From assembly GCA_005883215.1 (NCBI GenBank), contig VAYS01000023.1:1-64000 (forward strand): a stretch of 64,000 nucleotides of DNA, read 5' to 3'. Position numbers and translations under genes: made by a program. The notes beneath the pieces are model-generated. The model ran no database searches and was not told the origin of the DNA. It saw only the letters and a program-made list of their open reading frames with translations. The stretch comes from Actinomycetota bacterium. GTDB taxonomy: Bacteria; Actinomycetota; Thermoleophilia; Solirubrobacterales; Solirubrobacteraceae. This document shows, one piece after another, positions 45,185-52,393 of this stretch (positions are counted from its first letter, which is position 1; each line of letters begins with the position of its first letter).

Positions 45185-46984
45185 ATGAGCGACGACCAGA
45201 CACCGCGCCTGCGCGCGATCCCCGGAGGGCCGGAGGGCGAGTCCGAGGGCGCCCTGGCCCGCCACCCGGCCGAGGACTGGGACGGGATCACGGCGCCGTC
45301 GCAGCGCAGCCCCAGCTCTCGTTTTCTCACCGATGTGATCGTCGACCTGGGGCTGGTCGCGCGCGAGCGCGTCGACGAAGCGGTCAAGGTGGCCCGCAAC
45401 TCGGGCTCCACCCCCGAGCAGGTCCTGCTCGCCTCCGGCGAGCTGAGCCCGGAGGGCCACGCGCGGGCACTGGCCGAGCGCTACGGCCTGGACTATCTCG
45501 ACCTGACCGTCTTTGAGGTCGACATGGCGGCCGCCAACCTGGTCTCCGCGGCGGTGGCCGGGCGCTACGTCGCGGTCCCCGTCTCGCTCATCGACAACAG
45601 CACGCTACTGGTGGCGATGGCCGACCCGGCCAACGTGCTGGCCGTCGACGACATGGCGATCATGACCGGGCTGGAGGTGCGCACCGCGGTCGCCTCCACC
45701 GAGGACATCGCCGCGGTCCTCAACCGGCTGGCCCACCTGGGGGACGTGGTCGCCGACGAAGAAGAGGCCGAGGAGGAGGCGCCCGAGGTCGTCGACCTGC
45801 GCGACTCGCCCGACGACGCGCCGATCATCAAGCTGGTCAACCAGCTCATCGCGCGGGCGGTGGAAGAGGGCGCCTCTGACCTTCACCTGGCGCCCGACGG
45901 GCGCGAGCTGCGCGTGCGCATGCGGGTGGACGGCGTGCTGCACGACGCCAGCACGATTCCTCGCCGGATGGTCTCCGGCGTCATCTCGCGCGTCAAGATC
46001 ATGTCCGAGCTCAACATCGCCGAGCGGCGAGTGCCCCAGGACGGGCGCGCGGGCATGCTCGTCGACGGCCACCGCGTCGACCTGCGCGTGGTCACCCTGC
46101 CCAGCGTTCACGGGGAGTCGGTGGTCCTGCGCATCCTCGACAAGGACTCGGTGGTCATGGACCTCGACAAGCTGGGGATGGCCGATCACGAGCACTCGCA
46201 CTTCCAGCGGGCGTTCGAGAAGTCGCACGGGGCGATCCTGGCCACCGGCCCCACCGGCTCGGGTAAGTCGACCACCCTGTACGCGGCCCTGGGCGTGCTC
46301 AACACCCCGGACAAGAACATCATCACGATCGAGGACCCCGTCGAGTACGAGCTCGAGGGGATCACCCAGGTGCCGATCAACCCCAAGGCGGGGCTGACCT
46401 TCGCCAACGGCCTGCGCTCGATGATGCGCGCCGACCCCGACATCATCATGGTCGGGGAGATCCGCGACCGGGAGACCGCCCAGATCGCGGTGGAGGCGGC
46501 GCTCACCGGGCACCTCGTCCTGTCCACCATGCACACCAACGACGCGCCCACGGCGGTGACCCGGCTGATCGAGATGGGGATCGAGCCGTTCCTGGTCGCC
46601 TCGGCCATCGACTGCGTGGTCGCCCAGCGGCTGGCGCGGACGCTGTGCGGTCACTGCAAGCAGCGCACGATCATCCCGGCGGGCGCCCTGCGCGCCAACG
46701 GCTTTCCCGCCACCCTGGACCTCGAGGCCTACGAGCCGGTGGGCTGTCGGCGCTGCTCGGGCTCGGGCTACCGGGGCCGCGTCGGGCTCTACGAGGTTAT
46801 GGAGATCTCGCCCGAGATCCGCGACCTGGCGCTCGAGCGTCGCTCGGCCGACGAGATCGCCCAGGTCGCCGTGCGCCAGGGCATGCGGCGCATGGCCGAG
46901 GACGGCCTGGACAAGGTCAAGCAGGGCCGCACCTCGATCTCCGAGATCGCCCGGGTGACCGGGGGCAGCAGCGTCGAGGAGTAG
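45185..46984 (+). CDS. pilB: Type IV pilus extension ATPase PilB (GspE family)
   Basis: 599 aa. The N-terminal MshEN-like domain (~residues 35-170) is followed by the N2 region (IKLVNQLIARAVEEGASDLH). The core has Walker A ATGPTGSGKSTTLY, Asp box IEDPVEYELEGITQ, Walker B DPDIIMVGEIRDRETA and the His box LVLSTMHTNDAPT. A four-Cys zinc site (CGHCKQ and CRRCSGSG) is present. All motor motifs are intact, in contrast to the damaged pilT and pilC that follow. Confidence 0.95.
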   Translation: MSDDQTPRLRAIPGGPEGESEGALARHPAEDWDGITAPSQRSPSSRFLTDVIVDLGLVARERVDEAVKVARNSGSTPEQVLLASGELSPEGHARALAERYGLDYLDLTVFEVDMAAANLVSAAVAGRYVAVPVSLIDNSTLLVAMADPANVLAVDDMAIMTGLEVRTAVASTEDIAAVLNRLAHLGDVVADEEEAEEEAPEVVDLRDSPDDAPIIKLVNQLIARAVEEGASDLHLAPDGRELRVRMRVDGVLHDASTIPRRMVSGVISRVKIMSELNIAERRVPQDGRAGMLVDGHRVDLRVVTLPSVHGESVVLRILDKDSVVMDLDKLGMADHEHSHFQRAFEKSHGAILATGPTGSGKSTTLYAALGVLNTPDKNIITIEDPVEYELEGITQVPINPKAGLTFANGLRSMMRADPDIIMVGEIRDRETAQIAVEAALTGHLVLSTMHTNDAPTAVTRLIEMGIEPFLVASAIDCVVAQRLARTLCGHCKQRTIIPAGALRANGFPATLDLEAYEPVGCRRCSGSGYRGRVGLYEVMEISPEIRDLALERRSADEIAQVAVRQGMRRMAEDGLDKVKQGRTSISEIARVTGGSSVEE

Positions 46985-47049
46985 GACGCTCGTCCAGGGG
47001 CCGGGGCCAGGGTGCAGCTCTGGCCGGCGCCTGCCGATGCGTCGCTGCG

Positions 47050-47952
47050 ATGAGGTTTGACTTCGCCGATCTGCTGATCGAGGTCATCGGCCGGCGGGCC
47101 TCCGACCTGCACGTCACGGCGGGGGCTCCCCCGATGGTGCGCGTGCGCGGCCGCCTGGCCCCGCTCGAGGAGTTCCCCGAGCTCACCCCCGCCGAGACGC
47201 GGGAGATCGTCTATTCGATCCTCACCAACGACCAGCGCCAGCGCTTGGAGACCGACTGGCAGCTCGACTTCGCCTACCAGATCCCCAACCGCGCTCGCTT
47301 CCGGGTCAACGCCTACTTCCAGCGCTCGGCGCTGGGGGCGGCGTTTCGCCTCATCCCGGAGGAGATCGTGGGCATCGACTCCCTGGGGCTGCCGGCCACG
47401 GCGCACGAATTCACGCGCAAGCCGCGCGGGCTGGTGCTGGTCACCGGCCCTACCGGGTCGGGCAAGAGCACCTCGCTCGCGGCCATGATCGACGAGATCA
47501 ACCAGGCCCGCGAGGAGCCCGCGCTGACCGCCGCCGAGACCGGGCACCTGGTATTCGCCACCCTGCACACCCAGGACGCGCCGCAGACCATCGACCGCGT
47601 GATCGACGTGTTCCCCGCCCACCAGCAGGGACAGGTGCGCGTGCAGCTGTCGGTCGCCCTGCAGGGCGTGATGACCCAGCAGTTGGTGCCCACCGCCGAC
47701 GGTGCCGGACGCGCGGTGGCGTGCGAGATCCTGGTGCCCACCCCAGCGGTGCGCAACCTGATTCGCGAGGGCAAGACCTTCCAGATCCCCTCGGCCATGC
47801 AGACCGGCATGGGCGTCGGGATGCAGACGATGGACGCGGCGCTGGCCACGCTGGTGCGCGAGGGCAAGATCAGCCAGCAGCTGGCCGAGGCCCGCTCCTC
47901 CACTCCCGACGAGCTGCGGCGCCTGCTCGGCGCCCCGCCACTGGCCGCTTGA
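47050..47952 (+). CDS. pilT: PilT retraction ATPase with internal deletion
   Basis: 300 aa against ~345-360 normally. The PilT N-terminus is present (DLLIEVIGRRASDLHVTAGA), as is Walker A (GPTGSGKSTS, 133-142). After DEINQAREEP (~157) the sequence jumps to ALTAAETGHLVFATLHTQDA. The ~60 residues normally between, holding TIEDPIE (Asp box), the Arg finger segment and Walker B (EDPDVILVGEMRD), are absent. The frame is kept. As read, the protein cannot hydrolyse ATP normally. The 3' end from 47544 lies in an exact tandem duplication. Decay or misassembly are the options. Confidence 0.85.
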   Translation: MRFDFADLLIEVIGRRASDLHVTAGAPPMVRVRGRLAPLEEFPELTPAETREIVYSILTNDQRQRLETDWQLDFAYQIPNRARFRVNAYFQRSALGAAFRLIPEEIVGIDSLGLPATAHEFTRKPRGLVLVTGPTGSGKSTSLAAMIDEINQAREEPALTAAETGHLVFATLHTQDAPQTIDRVIDVFPAHQQGQVRVQLSVALQGVMTQQLVPTADGAGRAVACEILVPTPAVRNLIREGKTFQIPSAMQTGMGVGMQTMDAALATLVREGKISQQLAEARSSTPDELRRLLGAPPLAA

Positions 47953-47985
47953 GGGCCCCCTCCAGGCGATGAGCACGTACGTCTT
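47544..47985 (+). repeat. 442-bp exact tandem duplication, copy 1
   Basis: The segment from GCACCTGGTATTC inside pilT to the first 17 bases of a pilC-like start (ATGAGCACGTACGTCTT) recurs directly at 47986-48427. I found no mismatch over its length. The bases just outside differ (G at 47543 against T at 47985; G at 47986 against C at 48428), which bounds the unit at 442 bp. Confidence 0.9.
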
Positions 47986-48394
47986 GCACCTGGTATTCGC
48001 CACCCTGCACACCCAGGACGCGCCGCAGACCATCGACCGCGTGATCGACGTGTTCCCCGCCCACCAGCAGGGACAGGTGCGCGTGCAGCTGTCGGTCGCC
48101 CTGCAGGGCGTGATGACCCAGCAGTTGGTGCCCACCGCCGACGGTGCCGGACGCGCGGTGGCGTGCGAGATCCTGGTGCCCACCCCAGCGGTGCGCAACC
48201 TGATTCGCGAGGGCAAGACCTTCCAGATCCCCTCGGCCATGCAGACCGGCATGGGCGTCGGGATGCAGACGATGGACGCGGCGCTGGCCACGCTGGTGCG
48301 CGAGGGCAAGATCAGCCAGCAGCTGGCCGAGGCCCGCTCCTCCACTCCCGACGAGCTGCGGCGCCTGCTCGGCGCCCCGCCACTGGCCGCTTGA
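47969..48394 (+). pseudogene. Chimeric ORF: pilC start fused to pilT C-terminal fragment
   Basis: 141 codons. It begins MSTYVL, using the duplicated pilC start, then continues in frame as PilT from HLVFATLHTQDAPQ to RRLLGAPPLAA. It has no Walker A and cannot be a motor. It exists only because of the 442-bp tandem duplication and is best treated as a by-product. Confidence 0.8.
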
Positions 48395-48427
48395 GGGCCC
48401 CCTCCAGGCGATGAGCACGTACGTCTT
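47986..48427 (+). repeat. 442-bp exact tandem duplication, copy 2
   Basis: Identical to 47544-47985. It carries the pilT C-terminal coding part, its stop, the short spacer and the beginning of the real pilC gene. The lack of any divergence means the event is recent or artefactual. Confidence 0.9.
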
Positions 48428-49442
48428 CAAGGCGATCGATCTGGCCGGCGCCAGGGCCGGCGGCGAGGTCGAGGCCGAGTCCAAGCAGTCGGTGGCCGAC
48501 CAGCTCAAGGCCCGTGGGCTGATCGTGCTCGACATCGCCGACAAGCACTCCTCGCGGGAGATCAACCTCGACATCCTGCAGCGGATCAAGGCCCACGACG
48601 TGGCGGTCATGACCCGCCAGCTGGCGACGATGGTCGGTTCGGGCATGACCATCCTGCGCGCGCTGTACGTGCTCGAGGAGCAGACCAAGAACAAGCTGCT
48701 GATCAAGACGCTGGTCGGGGCGCGTAAGGACGTGGAGGCGGGCCTGCCCCTGTCCGATGCGTTGGAGCGCCACCCCAAGGTGTTCGGCCCGCTGTATGTG
48801 GCCATGGTCCGCGCCGGCGAGACGGGCGGCATGCTGCACCTGCCGGCGATCACCCAGGTCACCGTTGGGATGTCCAAGGCGGTCACCAGCTACTGGTACC
48901 TGCTGATCCTGGGGGTGGTGGGCGCAGTGTGGTCGTTCCTGCGCTGGAAGCGCTCCGAGCACGGACGGGCCGCGTGGGACGCCTTCAAGCTGCGCATCCC
49001 GTTCAAGATCGGCGACATTTGCCAGAAGGTGGCCCTGGCGCGCTGGTCGCGCACGCTGTCGGCGCTCGTCGGGGCCGGCGTGCCGCTGCTTCAGTCGCTC
49101 GACATCACCGGCAAGACAGCCGGCAACATGGTTATCGAGCGGGCGATGGGCGGCGTGATCGACTCGGTCAAGCAGGGCGGGACGATCTCCGATCCCCTCA
49201 AGGAGAGCGCGGCGTTCCCGTCGATGGTCGCCCACATGGTCGGCGTGGGGGAGGAGACCGGCTCCCTGGACACCATGCTCTCCAAGATCGCCGACTTCTA
49301 CGAGGACGAGGTGGCCGCCGCGGTCAAGGCACTGACCTCGATCCTCGAGCCGGTGATGATCGTGGTCGTCGGCGGCATGGTCGGGTTCATCGTGATCTCG
49401 ATGTACATGCCCCTGTTCAAGGTCTACGACTCGATCAAGTAG
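48411..49442 (+). CDS. pilC: PilC inner-membrane platform protein with internal deletion
   Basis: 343 aa against ~400 normally. The N-terminus (MSTYVFKAIDLAGARAGGEV), the first T2SSF domain (MTRQLATMVGSGMTILRALY, YVAMVRAGETGGML) and the second (LARWSRTLSALVGAGVPLLQ, GVGEETGSLDTMLSKIADFY) are clear. At residue ~142 GGML joins directly to HLPAITQVTV. About 60 residues are missing in frame, including the end of the first domain and its membrane helix, whose flanking text normally reads GGKLPAITQ. Downstream pilus genes (pilM, N, O, prepilins) are not present. Confidence 0.88.
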   Translation: MSTYVFKAIDLAGARAGGEVEAESKQSVADQLKARGLIVLDIADKHSSREINLDILQRIKAHDVAVMTRQLATMVGSGMTILRALYVLEEQTKNKLLIKTLVGARKDVEAGLPLSDALERHPKVFGPLYVAMVRAGETGGMLHLPAITQVTVGMSKAVTSYWYLLILGVVGAVWSFLRWKRSEHGRAAWDAFKLRIPFKIGDICQKVALARWSRTLSALVGAGVPLLQSLDITGKTAGNMVIERAMGGVIDSVKQGGTISDPLKESAAFPSMVAHMVGVGEETGSLDTMLSKIADFYEDEVAAAVKALTSILEPVMIVVVGGMVGFIVISMYMPLFKVYDSIK

Positions 49443-49451
49443 TGGGGGACT

Positions 49452-49522
49452 TGATCTGTCCACGTTGATCTTGCTATTTCCACGCGATATTGCACAAAGG
49501 CGCCCCGGCGGTAGCGGGACGC
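49452..49522. repeat. Direct repeat flanking lipoprotein gene, copy 1
   Basis: It shares with copy 2 the start TGATCTGTCCA, the core ACGCGATATTGC, a CAAA(A)GCG block and the end CGGGACGC, in the same order and orientation with small gaps. It begins 10 bases after pilC and ends 11 bases beyond the stop of the minus-strand lipoprotein gene. Confidence 0.55.
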
Positions 49523-49532
49523 TACTAACTAC

Positions 49533-49979
49533 TTAGCCCTTTGCGCAGTCCTTGAGTCCGAGCGCGGTGGCCTTGGCATTGTCTTGTCTGACTTGGGTCG
49601 ACAGCTGCTCGGCAAACGGAGCCGCCCGTCTGGCGTCCCCCGACCTTTGTGCGGAGCTGGCCCCTTCGAGCAGTGTTACCTCGTGATCGGCGCCGGCCAG
49701 GTAATCCTGGTAGGCGGTGCGCTTGTCGGTTGGCGGTGCGACTGACCTCAGCCTGGCGATGAATGCCCGCGCGAGCGGCAGCACCCGATCTGCGTACGCC
49801 GGGATCGCAGAGAGGGTTGTCGGCTTCCGGATCGCTTTGGTCCTGGCCTGGTACGTGTTGCAGGCTGCGTTGGCTTTGGAGGCAAAGTCGCTTGCACCGC
49901 AGCCAGCTGCGCCGATCGCCCCCGACAAACCGACAATCAAGGCGAGCCGGGCGTGGAACGCGCCCCAGGTGCACGACAT
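49533..49979 (-). CDS. Small secreted lipoprotein, unknown function
   Basis: 148 aa. AAGGAGAT stands 6 nt before ATG 49979 and fixes the start within a much longer open frame. The signal sequence (RLALIVGLSGAIGAAGC) has a lipobox, predicting lipidation near Cys27. The mature part is a helical ~115-residue domain (KANAACNTYQARTKAIRKP, AYADRVLPLARAFIARLRSV, AYQDYLAGADHEVTLLEGA) with two further Cys. Codon use looks less GC-extreme than in the pil genes. Direct repeats lie on both sides, hinting that it was inserted. Confidence 0.75.
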   Translation of the reverse strand: MSCTWGAFHARLALIVGLSGAIGAAGCGASDFASKANAACNTYQARTKAIRKPTTLSAIPAYADRVLPLARAFIARLRSVAPPTDKRTAYQDYLAGADHEVTLLEGASSAQRSGDARRAAPFAEQLSTQVRQDNAKATALGLKDCAKG

Positions 49980-50004
49980 GGCGATCTCCTTCCCGTTGCG
50001 TGGC

Positions 50005-50069
50005 TGATCTGTCCAATCTCGCATTTCGACGCGATATTGCCCAAAAGCGTCTGGGCCAGTACGGGACGC
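50005..50069. repeat. Direct repeat flanking lipoprotein gene, copy 2
   Basis: Partner of 49452-49522. It lies 25 bases upstream of the lipoprotein start, where the promoter should be. Shared words are TGATCTGTCCA, ATTTC-ACGCGATATTGC, CAAA(A)GCG and CGGGACGC. Confidence 0.55.
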
Positions 50070-50470
50070 GATCCAGCGCATCGCTCCCGCCATCGGATAC
50101 GGGAGCGATCGTGCGGCGACCGGGGGATGCCTGCTCGTGTCCGCCACAAGGGGGCACCGCTGATAGCCCCGGTTCTGGCGATTTGCGAGACCAGCTGAGC
50201 AGGTGCCGCTCTGCCCTGCGCTTGGCGCCACGACGCGCGTGTCGGCGCTTCCGCTCGCGCCGCGAGCGGCCTGAGCGGTCTGCGGGATCGGACGCTCCCT
50301 CCTCGTCCATCGCAGCAGCAAAGCCCTGGGCAAAGGAAACGCGCTCCATCAGGCGATAGCGGAGGCGGCCGCGTTGCGAGAGCCGACGCCGCTTGACATG
50401 GGGACCGCAGCGCTGGATCGCCGCCGCTCGTGGGGCGATGAGTTGCGTGGGGTGCGATGGTCCTAGGGAC
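50070..50470. other. Intergenic region without a supportable gene
   Basis: About 400 bases between the repeat and the next plus-strand gene. GGGAGCGATCGT-type and CCGCTCGCGCCGCGAGCGG inverted sequences are present. A minus-strand open frame (starting near 50350 with MERVSFAQGFAAAMDEEGA, then Arg-rich) runs through the region and on into the lipoprotein gene in another frame. It has no RBS or family and I do not call it. Confidence 0.4.
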
Positions 50471-50902
50471 ATGGCCGAGCGAGATCCCGTGCTTGCGCCC
50501 TTGGACGCGTTGATCGGCACCTGGGCCACCGAGGCGACCCATCCGCTGGTCGAGGAGGTCGTGGCGGGCAGCGTCACGTTCGAGTGGTTGGAGGGCGGCC
50601 GTTTCGTCATTCAGCGCTCCCGCAACGAGCACGAGTTGTTCCCCGACGCGATCTCTGTCATCGGCGCTGCCGAGGCCGGCGACGGGCTGGTCATGGAGTA
50701 CTTTGACTCGCGCGGCGTGCGCCGGACGTACGGCGTCTCGCTCGACGACGGCGTGCTGCGCATGTGGCGCGACCACGCGGGGTTTGACCAGCGCTTCTCG
50801 GCCACGCTCGGGCCTGACGCCTTCGAGGGCCGATGGCAGCTCGCGCGAACGCCGGGCGACTGGCAGGACGACCTGAAGGTGACCTACCGGCGCCGCGACT
50901 AG
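50471..50902 (+). CDS. Lipocalin-like / DUF1579-like small protein
   Basis: 143 aa from ATG 50471. LAPLDALIGTWATEATHPL, VTFEWLEGGRFVIQRS, VMEYFDSRGVRRTYGVSLDD and MWRDHAGFDQRFSATL give the repeated beta-strand pattern of calycin-type proteins that open with a GTW motif. Ligand and role are unknown. It stands alone between the repeat region and the protease gene. Confidence 0.7.
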   Translation: MAERDPVLAPLDALIGTWATEATHPLVEEVVAGSVTFEWLEGGRFVIQRSRNEHELFPDAISVIGAAEAGDGLVMEYFDSRGVRRTYGVSLDDGVLRMWRDHAGFDQRFSATLGPDAFEGRWQLARTPGDWQDDLKVTYRRRD

Positions 50903-51103
50903 GTCTTGGCAGCTCGTCGAGTCGCCGAGCTCAAGCGCGCTGCCTTCGTGGCGGTGTGACCTTGGGCTCGCGGTGTCTCGGTCTCACCGAGCGCGGTTCG
51001 TCGCCTGGTAGCGGCGCAAGAACGCGGTGTCGACGCGTCCGCGGCCGCTGCTCCGGTTAGCGTCGGGCGGTGCAGGAACCCCACAGATCGGGTGTTCGCA
51101 GGC

Positions 51104-51913
51104 CTAAGGTCGCTGGGCAGCCGCGATCGTCTGCTCCAGCCAGCTCCGGATCCCCGACAGCCGAGAGTAGAAGCCGGGCATGCCGTGCCGGCTGGGACAG
51201 TGGGCGCTTCCCCAGCTGATGACCCCGGCCAGCTCTAATCGACCGCGCGCTCGCACGAACGCCGGCCCCCCGCTGTCGCCGTCACACGCGTCTCGCGGAA
51301 GGTCCGAGGCGCACATGTCCCACGACGTGCGATAGACGTCGTCGTAGCGCCGGCAGTAGCCGTCGCGGCGCACGCGCAACGTGGTCTGCAGCAGGCGGTC
51401 GCTGAGCTGGCGGCTGCCGGCCGTCAGTCCCCACCCGGCAATGGTCAGCCTGGTGCCCGCGCGAAGGCGACTGAGGTCCAGCCGGACCGCGGGTTCGGGA
51501 AGGGCCCGGGCCAGGGTCAGCACGGCCACGTCGCCGTGGTCGATATTCGCCACCCACCCGGGGTAGGCCCGGCTGCGGGCGACCGGCACCCGCTGTTGAC
51601 CGGATCGCGAAAGCCACACCGTGCCCGCGACCACGTCGAATGCATCGGCTGACTGGTTGGCCACGCAATGGGCGGCGGTGACCACGACCGTAGGCGCGAC
51701 GACGGTGGCGCCGCACTGCAGCCCTTGCCCGGGGGCCCGGCCGTGCGCCACCAGTGCGACGACGAAGGGCATCGCGCCGGCCGGGGTGCCATGGGCGATC
51801 GCGCCGGTGGCGCGCGGAGGGTGGACCGGGCGTCCGGTCGCGCTCCCGACGGCGGTGGGCATCGCCGCCACGGCCAGCACCGGCCCGATCGCCGAGGCCG
51901 CCCGCGCCTTCAT
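51104..51913 (-). CDS. Secreted trypsin-like serine protease (S1)
   Basis: 269 aa from ATG 51913; GTG 51949 is an alternative. The signal peptide (AIGPVLAVAAMPTAVGSA) is followed by a mature chain with the catalytic triad: His in VVTAAHCV, Asp in DHGDVAVLTL and Ser in DACDGDSGGP. The Asp six residues before the Ser predicts cleavage after Arg/Lys. Conserved Cys pairs (CGAT/AHC, MCAS/DAC) are in place. It is divergent from the arsR operon. Confidence 0.9.
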   Translation of the reverse strand: MKARAASAIGPVLAVAAMPTAVGSATGRPVHPPRATGAIAHGTPAGAMPFVVALVAHGRAPGQGLQCGATVVAPTVVVTAAHCVANQSADAFDVVAGTVWLSRSGQQRVPVARSRAYPGWVANIDHGDVAVLTLARALPEPAVRLDLSRLRAGTRLTIAGWGLTAGSRQLSDRLLQTTLRVRRDGYCRRYDDVYRTSWDMCASDLPRDACDGDSGGPAFVRARGRLELAGVISWGSAHCPSRHGMPGFYSRLSGIRSWLEQTIAAAQRP

Positions 51914-51991
51914 CCGCCGCTGCTTCGTCGGTAGGGCGAGGCGTGACACCGAGATGAGCGTACGCCAGGCGGATAATGGGGCTGCCTACGT

Positions 51992-52011
51992 ATAACCAAA
52001 CGGTTGGCTAT
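51992..52011. promoter_or_regulatory. Palindromic operator in the arsR promoter
   Basis: ATAACCAA (51992-51999) and TTGGCTAT (52004-52011) form an 8-bp dyad with one mismatch around ACGG. It overlaps the -10-like TATGCT (52009-52014), which sits 6 nt before GTG 52021. Binding of the ArsR product here would block its own promoter. Confidence 0.6.
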
Positions 52012-52014
52012 GCT
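52009..52014 (+). promoter_or_regulatory. -10 element of a leaderless arsR promoter
   Basis: TATGCT, then TTCCCC, then GTG 52021. The usual 6-7 nt spacing places the transcription start on the first base of the start codon, so the mRNA would be leaderless, which is common in actinobacteria and explains the missing RBS. Confidence 0.5.
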
Positions 52015-52020
52015 TTCCCC

Positions 52021-52374
52021 GTGACCGTCCCGGTGATCGCCCCCCGTGCCCGCCATCCCGGCGGTCGCGGGCGGCCGCGGGTCGAACCCGACCTCGACCC
52101 GCCCGCGGCGGCGGAGCTGGCGGCGGTGGCCAAGGCGCTCGGAGACCCGACGCGCCTGCGGATCGTGGACGCGGTGCGCAAGGCCGCGCCCGATGCCTTG
52201 TGCCAGTGCGAGCTCCTGCCCCTGTTCGAGATGTCCCAGCCCGCGCTCGCCAAGCACCTGAGGACGCTCGTCGACGCCGGGATCCTGGCTACCGAGCGGC
52301 GCGGGTTGTGGGCGTACTACTTTCTCGCCGAGGAGCACAGCGTGGAAAGGTTGCGGGCGTGGCTGGCGAGCTGA
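52021..52374 (+). CDS. arsR: ArsR/SmtB-family metalloregulator
   Basis: 117 aa, GTG 52021. The winged helix is clear: LAAVAKALGDPTRLRIVDAV, then DALCQCELLPLFEMSQPALA, KHLRTLVDAGILATERRG and LWAYYFL. The CxC pair in ALCQCEL occupies the alpha-3 metal site used by arsenite-sensing ArsR (ELCVCDL in classical members). It probably represses the operon including the R2-like gene and arsC, through the dyad at 51992-52011, until arsenite or antimonite binds. Confidence 0.9.
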   Translation: MTVPVIAPRARHPGGRGRPRVEPDLDPPAAAELAAVAKALGDPTRLRIVDAVRKAAPDALCQCELLPLFEMSQPALAKHLRTLVDAGILATERRGLWAYYFLAEEHSVERLRAWLAS

Positions 52375-52393
52375 CCCCGATCGGCGAATCGAC

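Noticed and set aside
49980-50350. Minus-strand open frame starting MERVSFAQGF upstream of and overlapping the lipoprotein gene
   Set aside because: No RBS, no family, and it continues in the wrong frame through a gene with a clear lipobox and strong RBS.
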